From positions 6,014,001-6,078,000 of the forward strand of contig CM034133.1 in assembly GCA_019914995.1 (NCBI GenBank): 64,000 nt of DNA, written 5' to 3'. The DNA comes from Acanthochlamys bracteata (lineage: Eukaryota; Streptophyta; Magnoliopsida; Pandanales; Velloziaceae). Position 1 is the stretch's first letter, and each line of letters begins with the position of its first letter. The notes beneath the pieces were generated by a model. That model was not told where the DNA came from. It saw only the letters and a list, made by a program, of their open reading frames with translations, and ran no database searches. The position numbers and the translations under genes are program-made. Below, one piece after another: positions 35,211 through 46,862 of this stretch.

Positions 35211-38200
35211 GGCACAGGCACAATGTAGAATCTTCTAGAAGGTGTGAGCTTTTGCTGATGTACATTTCAGAATTAACTAAAACAGTAATAACCAAGCTGC
35301 AACCCATTAGATGAGGTCAGCTACTTATATACTTTCATGCCATTTTGCAGTGTTATGAACATCTCCTCACTGTATCCAGGCAATAAACTATGCATTGTCA
35401 CCACATTATTAAATAATAACATAGAATTTATATTGGAAAGATTTAATGGGGTTTTACTAGGGGTGGCAAATTTCGATCCGACCCGAAAACCCAACCCAAA
35501 ACCGATCCGAAAAGGTCGGGTTCGGGTCAATGCTTTACTCGGGTTCGGATCGACCCGAAAATGATCCGAAAAATTTAACGGGTTCGGATCGAGTTCGGAT
35601 TGACCTGAAATTGATCCGTTTAACCCGTATAACTATTTATATAGTATATATTACTTAATAATTAGAAAAAAAATAGCAAAAAAATTGAATTTAATTTGTA
35701 TATATATTTTTAATTTATCTTAATTTTAACTAGTTTTTATTTAATTTATAAATTTTGTCAAAATTAATATTTTTCTTTTTAAATATATTATAATTAATAA
35801 TTTATATATATTATTATTAAAAAATTAATATTTATAATTTTTATTTAATAATTTAATTATTAAATGGGTCGATTCGGGTTTGATCCGATTATAAATAGGT
35901 TGGATTAGGGTTGACAATTTTAACTCATATAAATAAATTGGTCAGGTTAGGGTTGAATAATTTTGATCCGGTTATTATATGGGTCGACTCGGAACCGACC
36001 CATTAACCTATATTGCCACCCTTAGGTTTTACCGTTGTTAACCAACCTAACCAGCTAAACCCTTCTACTACTTTATTAGGTTTTGCTAGCAGTGTGGAAG
36101 TGGTGTCCAAAATATGCATAAAAACTGTCACTTAGATGCCTAGTATTTCCCTTCTAAACTGATGTGCTTTTCCATTTAAGTGAAAGCTCATTTGCAAGTG
36201 ATGGTTTAGACTTTCTAACTTATTGTTTAAAATCCTTTAGAATTTTCTTGATAGAATTTCGAAGTCATTGAAAATTACAACATGATCTCTAAAGCCAATT
36301 GCTGATGGAAACATGCAGAAAATTTCTTCCTCAAATAGCGTGCATCCAGTGTTCAGTCTATTATCTTACAAAAACTCTCTTTTTGTGCCTAATTTGCCGC
36401 ATCATTTCTCTACAGTCTCTCTGTTAGGAAGGATATGTACTGCATGAGTTTACACCAGTTGATCAAAGCCTAACCATCATATTCTGAAATTAGATATTAT
36501 TTGTTGTATGCCTAGATATCATATTTGAGTTTGCATATTCCATTCTTCTGAAGATTTACATAGTTATTATTATGTTATTTTAAAATATTGTCTGTTGGCT
36601 GATCTTCGTTCACAGGGAGATCATGTGGAAGAGTTCCAGCCCCTTTGTGAAGTACAAAGTGACAAAGCAACAATTGAAATTACAAGCAGATTTAAAGGAA
36701 AGGTCGTCCAAATTTCATATGTTCCTGGTGAGATAGTGAAGGTATGCAGGTGTGAACAGTGGAATCTCTTTATGCATCTAGTCTTGTGATGCACATTATG
36801 TAGAGTACTTCAAATACCTTAGTGTTATGGTCATGTCACTTCACATGAGTTTCTGCTTGTTAATGTGCCTATCTATATTTATATGCTTCAAACTAGAATG
36901 TGTTGATCCTCTTATAAAAGTGTTCATTATTGTGTAGCCTGTAATGCTTCATGCACACTCCAATCTCTTTTAGATAATGAGTCTCTTGTTACAGGTTGGT
37001 GAAACATTGTTGAAAATACTTTTGGAAGGAACTGATGTTCCTGTTGTGTCTAATGTACTTGATGAGAAAAATACTTCCCCGTATGAGACTCAAAGAGTGG
37101 ATGGTCAAAGCTCATCTAGAAATGAATACATTGGAGTCCTATCTACACCATCAGTAAGGCATCTTGCTAAGCAGTATGGTCTGAACATAAAGGATATTTG
37201 CAGCACTGGTAAAGATGGAAGAATCTTGAAGGAAGATGTTGTAAGCTATGCTGCTAGCAAGGGAATTTACATTGATGTTGCTCCATCTCATGTTACTGCT
37301 GATGATTCAGTGCTGCCCAGTGAAGAAAAGCCTTTGTCTGCAGGCATCAGCCATGACAAGTTCTTGGCAGATAGACGACTTCCTCTCAGGTTATCTATTT
37401 TGGGTTCTTTGTAGAAGTCCGAGTAAATTACTGTTTGGAACTCGATTATTAATGCAAAACTATTTCTTGTTATTGCTTTCCTTTATTTCAAAACTGTAAA
37501 GGGATTCTCGATAAGGTCAGTTGTGGGATGTTTTTCTTTAAAAGAAGTCTTTTGTCAATCAGCTCATCACATACGCTATGCTGGTGTCTTGGCAATTAGA
37601 CTCGGTAGTTTTGTCAACTTTCTTAAATATGTCACGCATTTTGTTCAACTCAGATGCTAATAGGCTTGTCTATTTTCCCCTTTCTCCTCTTTGTTTTTTC
37701 TTTAGGTTTTGCCATCTGCTAGATATAAGAATCCTTGTCAGGCCGGAACTTATTATCAACTAACAAACAATGGCCTTTGGCATTCCAGGGGTTTCAACCG
37801 GTCTATGGTTAAGTCAATGACGTTGGCGGCAAAAGTTCCACACTTTCATTACCTAGAAGAGATAAATTGTCATGCTCTTATGGAACTTAAACAAGCTTTC
37901 CAAAATGCAAATTCAGATGATGGTGTCAAACATACTTTTCTGCCTTTCTTGATAAAGTCATTATCAATGGCATTAAGTAAATATCCCTTGTTGAACAGCT
38001 CTTTTGTTGAGGAATCCACTGAAGTAATCCTTAAAGGTATTAAGTAATTATCTAATTGTTGTTGATATAGTAATGTCATCCTTCTAATTTATTATAAAAT
38101 ACTCCATGAACGGATACGAGTTTTTATAAGAACATGAATCTTTTAAGGCAGATAATAATGGGGATGTTCAGCTAATAGCTTGCGGGGCTTATAAATCTTT

Positions 38201-41200
38201 GGTGTTCAAACTATTACGGTTTTTAATTCTTGGTAGAGGGCCAAAAATGTTGTGTTTTGAGGACTTATTTCTGGCTTTAAAACTGAAGGAATTAGTGAAA
38301 TTAATGCAATTTGCAAGGACATAGCTATGCATTTAACTTCAAAATAGTGCAGGATCTACAGTGCTTTGTGAGGATCATACTTTTTTTCTGGTGTCATTTG
38401 TTTTTACTTAAATAGAACACTAAAATAATCCACTTGTATAACAGAAAAGGACCTTCATTTGTTTTTACTTAAATAGAACACTAAATAATCCACTTGTATA
38501 ACAGAAAAGGACTGTCATTTCTCTTCTTTTTCTTTTTTTTTTCCCTTATAACTCTAGTTAGATGATGTTCATATAAGAGAAGCTGCTGATTGAATGTTTG
38601 ATGCGGCAAAGTTCCCATGCTATTCATAGCGTTTTAGTTGCAAAGGATAACTTTCCCCTAAGTAATTGTTTGTGATAACACGGCAAAAGTTATTGTTTTG
38701 TCTTCTAGAAGTTTTATTGAGCACAATTTCATGCTAGATACTCATCCAATACATAGATCAAGTCCTTAGTATGGCTGCAGTTAATATCTACTCTTTTCAT
38801 GTTCCTTCATGGCAAGCTTTTTCTTAATTGTGTTTCCATATTTTTGATCATGCAGGTGCCCACAACATAGGTGTTGCTATGGCTACTTCCTATGGTTTAG
38901 TTGTACCTAACATCAAGAATGCCCAGTCACTTTCTATTTTGGAGGTTAGAAAACAATTCCTCTTCTTGGAAACAATTCCTTTGCTACTGCAACGTTTTTA
39001 ACAGTTTAGAATTTTCTTGTTCCTGTTCCTGCTACAGATAAAGTTACATGGTGATATGCGCTGTTCTTGTTACAGGCTTTAACATGCTTCTTCATGTAAA
39101 CTCTATGAGTGAAATATTTCAATTCAGCTACGTGTGTTCAAAGCTTAAGCTTACTCAGTATATTGATGTAATAGAACATTTTCATCGTCTTATGGTATGG
39201 TTTGTCAGTCAAAGCAAGATACAGGTAATTTACCTTTATATGTTAGGTTTATTAACAAGAATAATAATTCAGAAGGACTATGTTGGGAAAGGTAAGGCTC
39301 ACAGTTTTACCTGTGTTGGTTTTAGGGTAGCCGCATGTTGGAAAATGAAGATATCTTCAGTGGTGAGAATACACACAAGAATGTCCAAATATAGAAAGAA
39401 ATTTAACGTGGGGATTATATCTATGGAGAGAATAACGAGAAGGCATGTCGTACAATAAGGAAGACTATTAGTTTGGCTATGAACATGGTAGTTGCTCCAT
39501 TATGAGTGGATTTAATAATGATTGATGGTGAAGTATAAATGGGATAGTGGTGGTGGCATTTGAGGAAGGAGGTGAAGGAGAAGATTGTACTGATTGGGAT
39601 AAGGTTGGAGGTGGAGAAGACAATTATAATAGCGGTCACGTAAGGAGGCCTAGTAGTTAGTCTTGGCTTGTAGAGAACAACTCCATAGGAGTGGCAAGCA
39701 CCCACCAAGGTCAGTGAGCTGATAGCAGTTACAGGGTAGGTGCACGATTGAGATTACGGTTAGATGGATTTGATTGCAAAAACAGATGAATTAAATGAAA
39801 TTTAATAAAGACCTTACTTTAAGGAGTATAAGGGAATTTTAGGGCACCTTGTGCCAGTGCACTTGCTTGTGAATTCTTGCCATACAAGTTTTTCCTGCAA
39901 AAAGAGCCAAACATATAGGAAGTATTATGGGTTTGGCTACTTCCTGCTAGCAAAAAGCAACTCATTTTTTAATACATGACCTCATTTATGCGACCCATTC
40001 TCTCTCTTCCTCTCTGTCTTTTTTGACAAATATATTTATCCTTCTTAGGGGCACTACGAGGCACTCTTAATTTTATAGTCGGGATGACATCCAAATCTAA
40101 TCTACACTGTTAGATATTAAGAACTACGAATTAGAAATATACTAATAAAATTTGAATTCAATCGGAATACAAATTTATCTCTATCTGAGCACTTGATCAA
40201 GATGACTGAAAGTAGAAAAACTTCAAAATATATATATTTTTATCATTTCTATCATTTTGATCAGGTAACCGGATGGAGGTCGATTCGTTATCTGACTGAA
40301 ATAAAATTTTATAAATAAGTTTCTCACTCGTAGTTCTTAATATCAAACAATGGAGATTGAATTTGAAGATCACTTCGGTCATAAATCAGATTGGGAGTGC
40401 CCGAAAGTGCCTTTACAGAGGGGAGGGAGTGTGCCTATATATATATTTAAATGTACACGGTGCATACACCAGCCAGAAATGACTGGCGAGATTTTCAAAT
40501 TCAATTTCTACCGTTGGATATGAATAATTATGACTTGGGAACATATTGACAAAATTTCAGCTCATCGTAACACAAATCAACCTCAATCGAAACTTTTGAT
40601 CAAAATAACACAAATTTAAAATTAAGAATGTATATATATATTTTATTTTTGTGTCATTTTGACAAGAGTTCTAATAGAAGTTGATTCGTATTTTGATTGA
40701 GTTAAAATTTTATCAATATATTTCAAATTCATGTTTCTTTATATTCAACGGTAGAGATTGAACTTAGAGATCTGTCGGACACTTTTGACCGGCGTGTGCA
40801 CCGTGTGTCTATAAAGATGGCATGTGTCTTCATCATACATACGTATGTATGTATATATATATAGGATAGGATAGAGTTATATGATATTCTTAGAGGAACA
40901 TGTACGCATGCCGACCAAAAGTGGCCGGCGAGACATCCAAGTTTAATCTCTACCATTGAATATGAAGAACCATGAGTTGAAAACATGTTGATAAAATTTC
41001 AGCTCAATCGGAATACGAACCGACCTCCATCGGAACTCTTGATCAAAGTGACACACAAACAAAATATATATATTTTGTCAAATTTAACATTTTATGTCAA
41101 GAGTTCCGATGGAGGTCGTCTCGTATTCCGATTGAGTTGAAATTTTATCAATATGTTCTCAACTCATGGTTCTTCATCTTTAACGGTGGAGATTAAATTT

Positions 41201-41238
41201 GGATGTCTCGTTGGCTACTTTTAACCGGCATGTGTACC

Positions 41239-41272
<34 letters not shown>

Positions 41273-44001
41273 GTAGGAAGGGATAGGGGCACTCCCTTTC
41301 TGGTTTATGGCCGGGGTGACCTCCAAATTCAATCTCTACCGTTAGATATGAAGAATTATGAGTTAGAAACATATCAATAAAATTTTAGCTCAATCGTTAT
41401 ATGAATTCACCTCTATCTGGTCACTTAATCAAAATGACAGAAAGTAGAAAATTTAAAAATATATATCTTGTCATCTTGATCAAATGACCGGATGGAGGTG
41501 AATTAATGATCCGATTGAGCTGAGATTTTTATGGGTAGGTTTCTAATTTATAATTCTTCATATCCAGCGGTGGAGATTGAATTTCAAGGTCACCCTGACT
41601 ATATACCAGAGAGGAAGTGCCTGGGAGTGCTTCTATCCTTTTCCAATATATGTATCTTGAGAGTGAAGATGGTTTTGTGATAATGGCACATTATAGTCTT
41701 CTAATTGATGTTAATTATAGTATACGTCCTAGATAAAAACCACAAAAAGAATACTAATTAGTGTGTCTTTCATGGTAATCTTTTTGAGTGGTTATAGTAT
41801 GGATTAGAAAAGCATCATCATCTTACATTACCTTGCCAAGCTTTGAGTAACAAGCTTATCAACTTATTCAATAGTTGAAGGTAGTGAACCAACTGTAATA
41901 ATAAAACCATAACGTATTCAGTAATAAAAGCAAATAATTTTATAAATAAATAATTGAACATTTTAAATTTTATATTCACTTGTGGAGATAGGGTATATTG
42001 AATTCTGCTGAACACTTTGTTATTGCAGTAAAGAGTTGATCTATCGAAACCTCAAGTGATATCCTTCTTAATATATGAATTGAACATCTCATTTTATTGC
42101 GTTAAAGAAATTATCCTCAATTTTATTACCTAAATCTGGTTTTGCACAATTTACATAGCTAAAAATGCATGCTCTATCTTCACGGTTGCAACTGAAGAAT
42201 TATTTGATCGGCAAGGGAATAACTCATTTGATTTCCAATCTCTACTAACATTTTGCATAATTACGAAGATATTTTAATTCTTGATTTTGACGTGCATCAA
42301 GTTCAAAAGGCAAATATTAACTTCTCATGATCTATAAAGTCTTTCCGATAAAATTTACTTGCTAGTTCACAAACTGTTGTATGTCAAATTCATAATAGTC
42401 ATCTTCAAAGTTAAACATCTGTTAAGAATGAGCCACTTCACAGCAATTCTATAAATTGATTATTTATCTCTTATGATATAGCTTATGTGGGGTTAATAAA
42501 TAACCCAATGCATTGCAAATTAGCAATGCTCTGATTGGTGCAGCCTTTTTGGCATTAAGATTGGCTGGGCTAGTTGTATAGCTAGCATTAAGATTCATGA
42601 TATATATATCTCTTTCTAGTTACAAAATAGCTTCACCTTTCAAAGTAATGGGTCTCATTCACTTTCTCTTAATCTTTGAAATAATGTGTTTGTCGATGAT
42701 GCCCATATGCTTTGCATTTAAGAACCATAGGAAAATACCATGGTATCATGTGAAAAGCCAGTATTCAGGAACTGACCGTTGCAAACAGGCCTAAGGCTTT
42801 ACTTTGGCTTGAGTATGTGCAAGTCTTCAATTGTAGTTTCATGGAGGAAAATGAGCTACTTTTAGTTTCTGTTTTAGTAATTTATCTTATTGTAATTTTC
42901 ATCTACACTGGACTCACCTTGGCATGTTGTTTATGTAGTATATACATAAAGACATGATAGTATTTAGGTATAGTTTACATGCCTATACTTGTGTATCTGT
43001 CTTTCTATTCTATCGCCTAGAGGAGCTATACCTTTTACCTCTTTTTCCAAATTTCATATGCTTATCACGTTCAACATCTGGCCTAGGTCATGCTCATTCA
43101 ACAATGACTCTTTTTTCCATTTTACCCCTATTAACACTTGTCTGTAAGCCAGATCACAAAGGAGTTAATGCGTTTGCAGCAAATGGCATCTAACAACAAG
43201 CTTAGCTTTGTAGACATCACCAGTGGGACGATTACTGTGAGCAACATTGGAGCCATAGGGGGCAAATTTGGCTTGCCACTACTGAATTTACCTGAAGTCG
43301 CTATCATTGCATTAGGCCGTATACAGAAGCTTCCCCGTTTTGCTGATGATGGAAGTATATATCCTGCTTCTGTCATGAATGTAAGTTATGATACTATAGT
43401 TGTGCTGATTTTCTATGTCCTAATCCCGCTTACTAATGAGACAAACAAATTATTAGCAGTGTGTTTGTGTAAGTGATAATATGCTACAAGATTTACAAAG
43501 ACTGCTACGTGGAATCATGGCATTTCGAAATTTTCTTTTCAGGTTTAAAAAAATCTTTACTGCATGTTGGTTGTGTACTAATTCACAAGAGAGACTTGGT
43601 CGATTTAGGAAACAAAATTTTCCTAAGCTGTGGTTCTACCTTTCCCTCTGTTCATTATCTGATACAAAGTTACTGCAGGCATAGAAAACAAATTGTATGT
43701 TCTTGAGAGAATATTATTACTCTTCGATGCTTCTGCCAACAATTTGAAACATATTATCCTTTTGTAATGTTTTCTATACAACGGCAATATGGAAGTAATT
43801 GGGTTTCAACAGTGAAGAAAAGTTCTTATCTTTTGTAGATATTCTCCTCAACTTCATATGCTTCTGTTTGATTCCATACTGTTACAGGTTAACGTTGGTG
43901 CTGATCATCGGGTTGTTGATGGAGCTACTGTTGCTAGATTTTGCAGCGAGTGGAAACAGCTAATTGAAAATCCAGAGCTGTTGTTATTGCACATGAGATG
44001 A
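34465..44001 (+). CDS. BCE2: Dihydrolipoyl acyltransferase (E2) of the branched-chain 2-oxoacid dehydrogenase complex
   Basis: Eight exons: 34465-34632, 34717-34872, 36616-36741, 36995-37389, 37789-38036, 38856-38944, 43153-43380, 43888-44001, all with GT..AG introns and matching phases. They give 507 residues; plant homologues are about 480. The start [16 protein letters not shown] is Arg-rich without acidic residues, like a mitochondrial presequence. The lipoyl domain spans about residues 84-158, with the lipoyl lysine in SDKA (Lys125). The peripheral subunit-binding domain is about 200-236 ([14 protein letters not shown]). The acyltransferase core is about 280-505, with the HRVVDG catalytic motif (His477, Asp481). 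The enzyme transfers branched acyl groups from lipoamide to CoA in Leu/Ile/Val breakdown, in a complex with E1 and E3 in the matrix. The ECELVKW and CEVQSDKA phrases fit this E2 rather than the pyruvate or 2-oxoglutarate forms. Exon 4 has the unusual donor gttatc. No break is seen in the coding sequence. Confidence 0.95.
35177..35206. repeat. (CT)n microsatellite in intron 2 of the E2 gene
   Basis: About 14 uninterrupted CT dinucleotides, followed by a short cacaggcacaggcaca stretch. It is likely to be length-variable. Confidence 0.9.
35458..36024. mobile_element. hAT-type non-autonomous element in intron 2, TSD GGTTTTAC
   Basis: It starts TAGGGGTGGCAAAT and ends TATTGCCACCCTTA, forming imperfect inverted repeats. 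The perfect 8-bp duplication GGTTTTAC flanks it (35450-35457 and 36025-36032), as expected for hAT transposases. The 567-bp interior has repeated gacccg / gggttcgg phrases near both ends around an AT-rich centre and no ORF of its own. It is the same family as 46863-47711. Confidence 0.9.
38394..38514. repeat. 61-bp tandem duplication in intron 5 of the E2 gene
   Basis: Two adjacent copies start tcatttgtttttacttaaatag and end acagaaaagga (38394-38453 and 38455-38514). They differ by one A in a run and a couple of bases at the ends, so the duplication is recent. Confidence 0.9.
40048..40413. mobile_element. Foldback element 1 in intron 6
   Basis: The left arm (ggggcactacgaggcactc, tcgggatgacatccaaat, actgttagatattaagaactac) is the inverted complement of the right arm (gtagttcttaatatcaaacaatgg, atttgaagatcacttcgg, gggagtgcccgaaagtgcct). 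The arms are about 170 bp each around an A/T loop. It has no ORF. It belongs to the same family as 41280-41639 and 33161-33403. Confidence 0.8.
40453..40809. mobile_element. Foldback element 2 in intron 6
   Basis: The left arm begins gtacacggtgcatacaccagcc and the right arm ends gaccggcgtgtgcaccgtgtgt, its inverted copy. The inner arms (accgttggatatgaat / ttatattcaacggtagag) also pair. It is a related but distinct subfamily from element 1 and lies between (TA)n tracts. Confidence 0.8.
40898..41243. mobile_element. Foldback element 3 in intron 6
   Basis: The left arm acatgtacgcatgccgacc and right arm ggcatgtgtaccatgtg pair, and so do the inner arms: atcggaatacga.ccgacctccatcgga on the left and tccgatggaggtcg.ctcgtattccgat on the right. 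The arms are very similar, so a transcript could fold into a long hairpin. It is the same subfamily as element 2. Confidence 0.85.
41244..41272. repeat. (TA)n microsatellite between foldback elements 3 and 4
   Basis: About 14 TA dinucleotides separate the two elements. Shorter TA tracts also lie near 40439, 40635 and 40850. Confidence 0.9.
41280..41639. mobile_element. Foldback element 4 in intron 6
   Basis: The left arm ggataggggcactccctttctgg.ttatggccggggtgacc pairs with the right arm ggtcaccctgactatataccagagaggaagtgc...gggagtgcttctatcc. The inner arms around ccggatggaggtga also pair. It has no ORF. Confidence 0.85.
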
Positions 44002-45814
44002 TTAATTATATGAATGATTCATATGATTTGATGTAAATTATATACCAAGGATCATGAAATCTCACGGTTGCACCTATAATCTCGAGCAATAGAAAAGGAG
44101 AAAGGATTTAAGGGAGAAAGGAAGCTGACAGACAAATGCAAATAAGCAGTGAATAAGAAGGATTTAGTTGATGCTGGAATAATGTTCTTGTCTCCCTTGA
44201 AGACTAATTTATGTACATATGTATCTCACTGTAAGAGGCTCGATGTTTGTGTCGAGTACCAATATATTGAAGCAAGCCTTTCATTTATAATGAGAACTAC
44301 GGTGTTTCAGTTGATGATGAGTTTTATGTTGCCTAACTAATAGTAATGTATTGTCCAAATTGTTGATCTGTGTTCTGTTGTACTTCCTCAGTTTGTCAAA
44401 CAGCCTTGCTAATTGAGTTGAAGGTTTTTTGTTAAGTTTGTATATTCTGGTTTCTCGTAGTTGAATACAGACTGTCCTGAAAAATACATTCAGTTATGTC
44501 CAAGCTTATGTGCTGGCAAATTATCAAGCAATTAAGCTTACATGCCAATGTCCATTAGAACTCAAAAAGTAGCTAGTGAATGTATGGACGTTAGTACTAA
44601 ACATGTGCCACCGAGTTCATTTGGTATCTATGTTGAACATTCATTTGGTGTTTCAACACGTCCATATGAAGAACTACGCAAGCTTCATACATTGTTTTAT
44701 TTGGTATACATTTTATATTCTCACAATTCTCCGTAGTATCGAGTGACATTAGTCTTGGTATTCATCAATTTGTGTTAGGAATTGTTGAGACTGCGTTAAT
44801 TTACAACCAGCTCCTGGAAAATTGCAAGAGGAATCTTTGTGGATGGTAACTATTAGTCTAGTTTTTCACTTATAATGAAACAATGAGCATTGTGGTGATT
44901 AACATATTTTTCGCATTCAAGGTCTAGGCAAAAGGTATAGGTTCTCTTGAATGCTTTTGGTTGAACATCCCGTTGTAGTGTTTATATATTCCAGTTTGGC
45001 ATATAGCGTACTGATAGATGCCCTTCATTCAGTTAGTAAAAAGAAGATTCTTCTTGCTAAAAAACTGTTCAACTGTTCTCAATGTTTGGCAGCCTTTTTT
45101 GTTTTTCTCATGAAAGTTTATAGGATGCTGCAACAAAGCTGTCCGCTGTTAAGAGTGCTTGCATTTATAGTTGTGTGGAAAGGATTCTATGTACCGCACA
45201 TTATTTGTGGGATCTATGGCAAGTGAGGTGAATTGTTGAAGCTCCTCCAACTGTGTTAAGGACCAATCTGGATGTACGCCACAAGCCTTGCATCGGTGTA
45301 TATACCTATAAGCCGAACATAATGCAGATGGATTTCTAGCCGAGTCCGCCCTCTTAGCACCTGTATCAAGTGTCATGCAGCTCCTGCGACCATGTGCACC
45401 TCATGGAGGATGCGTACTGGATGGCTATGGTTGAGGATAAAAGAATAGACGAGGTCAATAGAATCTTATGGAATTCCCTTGTTTGTGTGTTAACGGAATC
45501 TTCCTTGTTTGTGGCTTGCCTAAGTACGTGGTGGGATTATCAATAGGTAGGAGCGGTAGTTAAAGCTGTGAGTATGTAGCAATTGTAACTATATAGGTTA
45601 CCACCCGTCCATCAACTTAATTGGATGTTATGATCACTGATCATCTGTCTAAAAAGCTTATTGTTGTGCATGTGTTTATGCTTACCACTCTGGGAGGAGC
45701 TTTTGCCATTGAGACTAAGGTTGTTTTGGGGCTGTCTCATAGGCATGACTGAGAATTTCTTGGTGTTGTCCAATGGGTGTGGTTTGGAATTTGACTTTCT
45801 ACTTCATGCATCTG
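44002..45814. other. 3' flank of the E2 gene and intergenic DNA
   Basis: The first 350 bases are the likely 3' untranslated region. No single poly(A) signal stands out. Beyond that, the short frames on either strand (for example 44951-45226 and 45149-45376 minus) show no recognised domain or codon pattern. The stretch 45240-45450 has higher GC than its surroundings but no identifiable gene. Confidence 0.5.
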
Positions 45815-45822
45815 ATTGGGAT

Positions 45823-46209
45823 TAGAGGTGCAAAAACGGGCGGGCCGGCCCGGGCCAAACAAAAAAGCCGGCCCGGGCATAGAATTTTAGACCCGGCCCG
45901 GCAACCCGTTATATATATATTTATTTTTTAAATAATAAATTTAAATAATATTTAAAATTATTATTAAATATAAAAAAATTAAATTTTTTGACCTGGTCAA
46001 CGGTCAACGTTGAACAAGTTAAAGTCAATGTTGACCGGTCAACATTGTCGTCAATGTAACGATCTTCGGTGGGCGGGCCACAAAGTCGCCCGTCTCGCCG
46101 ACGGACCGGGCGGGCCAGCCAAAGTCTCTCCCATCGCATTCATCGGGCCGGCGGACCGGGCCAAGTGCGCACGGCGGCCCGTTTGGCCCGGCCCATATTT
46201 GCATCTATA
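45823..46209. mobile_element. GC-rich hAT-type non-autonomous element, TSD ATTGGGAT
   Basis: It starts TAGAGGTGCAAAAA and ends TTTGCATCTATA. The perfect 8-bp duplication ATTGGGAT lies on both sides (45815-45822, 46210-46217). The outer parts are rich in gggccggcccgggcc-type phrases that recur inverted at the two ends, around an AT-rich centre with a ggtcaacgttga repeat. It is 387 bp long and has no transposase. The frames at 46010-46210 and 45921-46139 minus are by-products of this composition. Confidence 0.9.
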
Positions 46210-46217
46210 ATTGGGAT

Positions 46218-46854
46218 GTTGAGTTGGTGGACATATTGCGGCTTTATTTAATTCTTTGTCATTGTTGTTATTGTTATTTTCATTAACATTACGTACGAGG
46301 TCTTCTTGTGTTAAAATCAGTTTCTTGCTGTTTGAATGTGGAGGTTGTTTTATCTGTATAGATTTTATGTTATCGGTTTAAGGTACGATGATTAATAATT
46401 TGGCTCTTGTATGTTGAGGCGTGTTATACTATTAGAGATTTTTGGGTTGGTGCTTATGTTAGACATCTTTTAGTAGCTAGGTCTATTCCTTCCTTTGGTA
46501 TGTCTTATGGGTTGTTATTTTCTATTCCTTGGCTTTCAAACTTTATTTAGTTGTATCTGAGATTTTTGGTATGGCATTTGGACTTTTAAGTTTAGTGCTA
46601 AAGTCGACACCTTCATGGTTATGTTTTGAAATTTCCTTCTCATGCATGTTTCTGTGTGAAGTAAATTTTCTGTTGATATTGTACATTAAGTTGCAGCGTT
46701 TGCTCATATGACTGTCAATTTTAGTTAGAATTACATGGAAATTTACTTAGGGTGGTGGTATTATTTTGTTATTGCAATTGTTTCTCGTGTCATAAATTCA
46801 TTATGTACTACGCTTGTTAGTTGAGCTACCAAGAGAACCTGTTTTCTAAACTAA
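46218..46854. other. Intergenic DNA, nothing recognised
   Basis: T-rich sequence with one short hydrophobic frame (46529-46711) that has no recognisable domain. Confidence 0.5.
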
Positions 46855-46862
46855 TCTTGTCG

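Larger units (their letters stand above)
38945..43152 (+). other. Intron 6 of the E2 gene, 4.2 kb, with four palindromic elements
   Basis: This intron is far longer than the other six (84-1743 bp). The central part (40048-41639) is made almost entirely of four adjacent foldback elements with TA-repeat spacers. The frames at 39048-39458 and 39421-39708 and other ORFs inside show no recognised domain. The upstream 39.0-40.0 kb and downstream 41.7-43.1 kb stretches hold nothing I can name. Confidence 0.8.

Noticed and set aside
45230-45450. Possible structural RNA or exon in a GC-richer patch
   Set aside because: No tRNA/snRNA boxes, no open frame and no splice-site series were found.
46010-46251. 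Arg/Gly/Pro-rich ORFs near 46.1 kb
   Set aside because: They lie inside the GC-rich hAT-type element and reflect its ggcccgg repeats.
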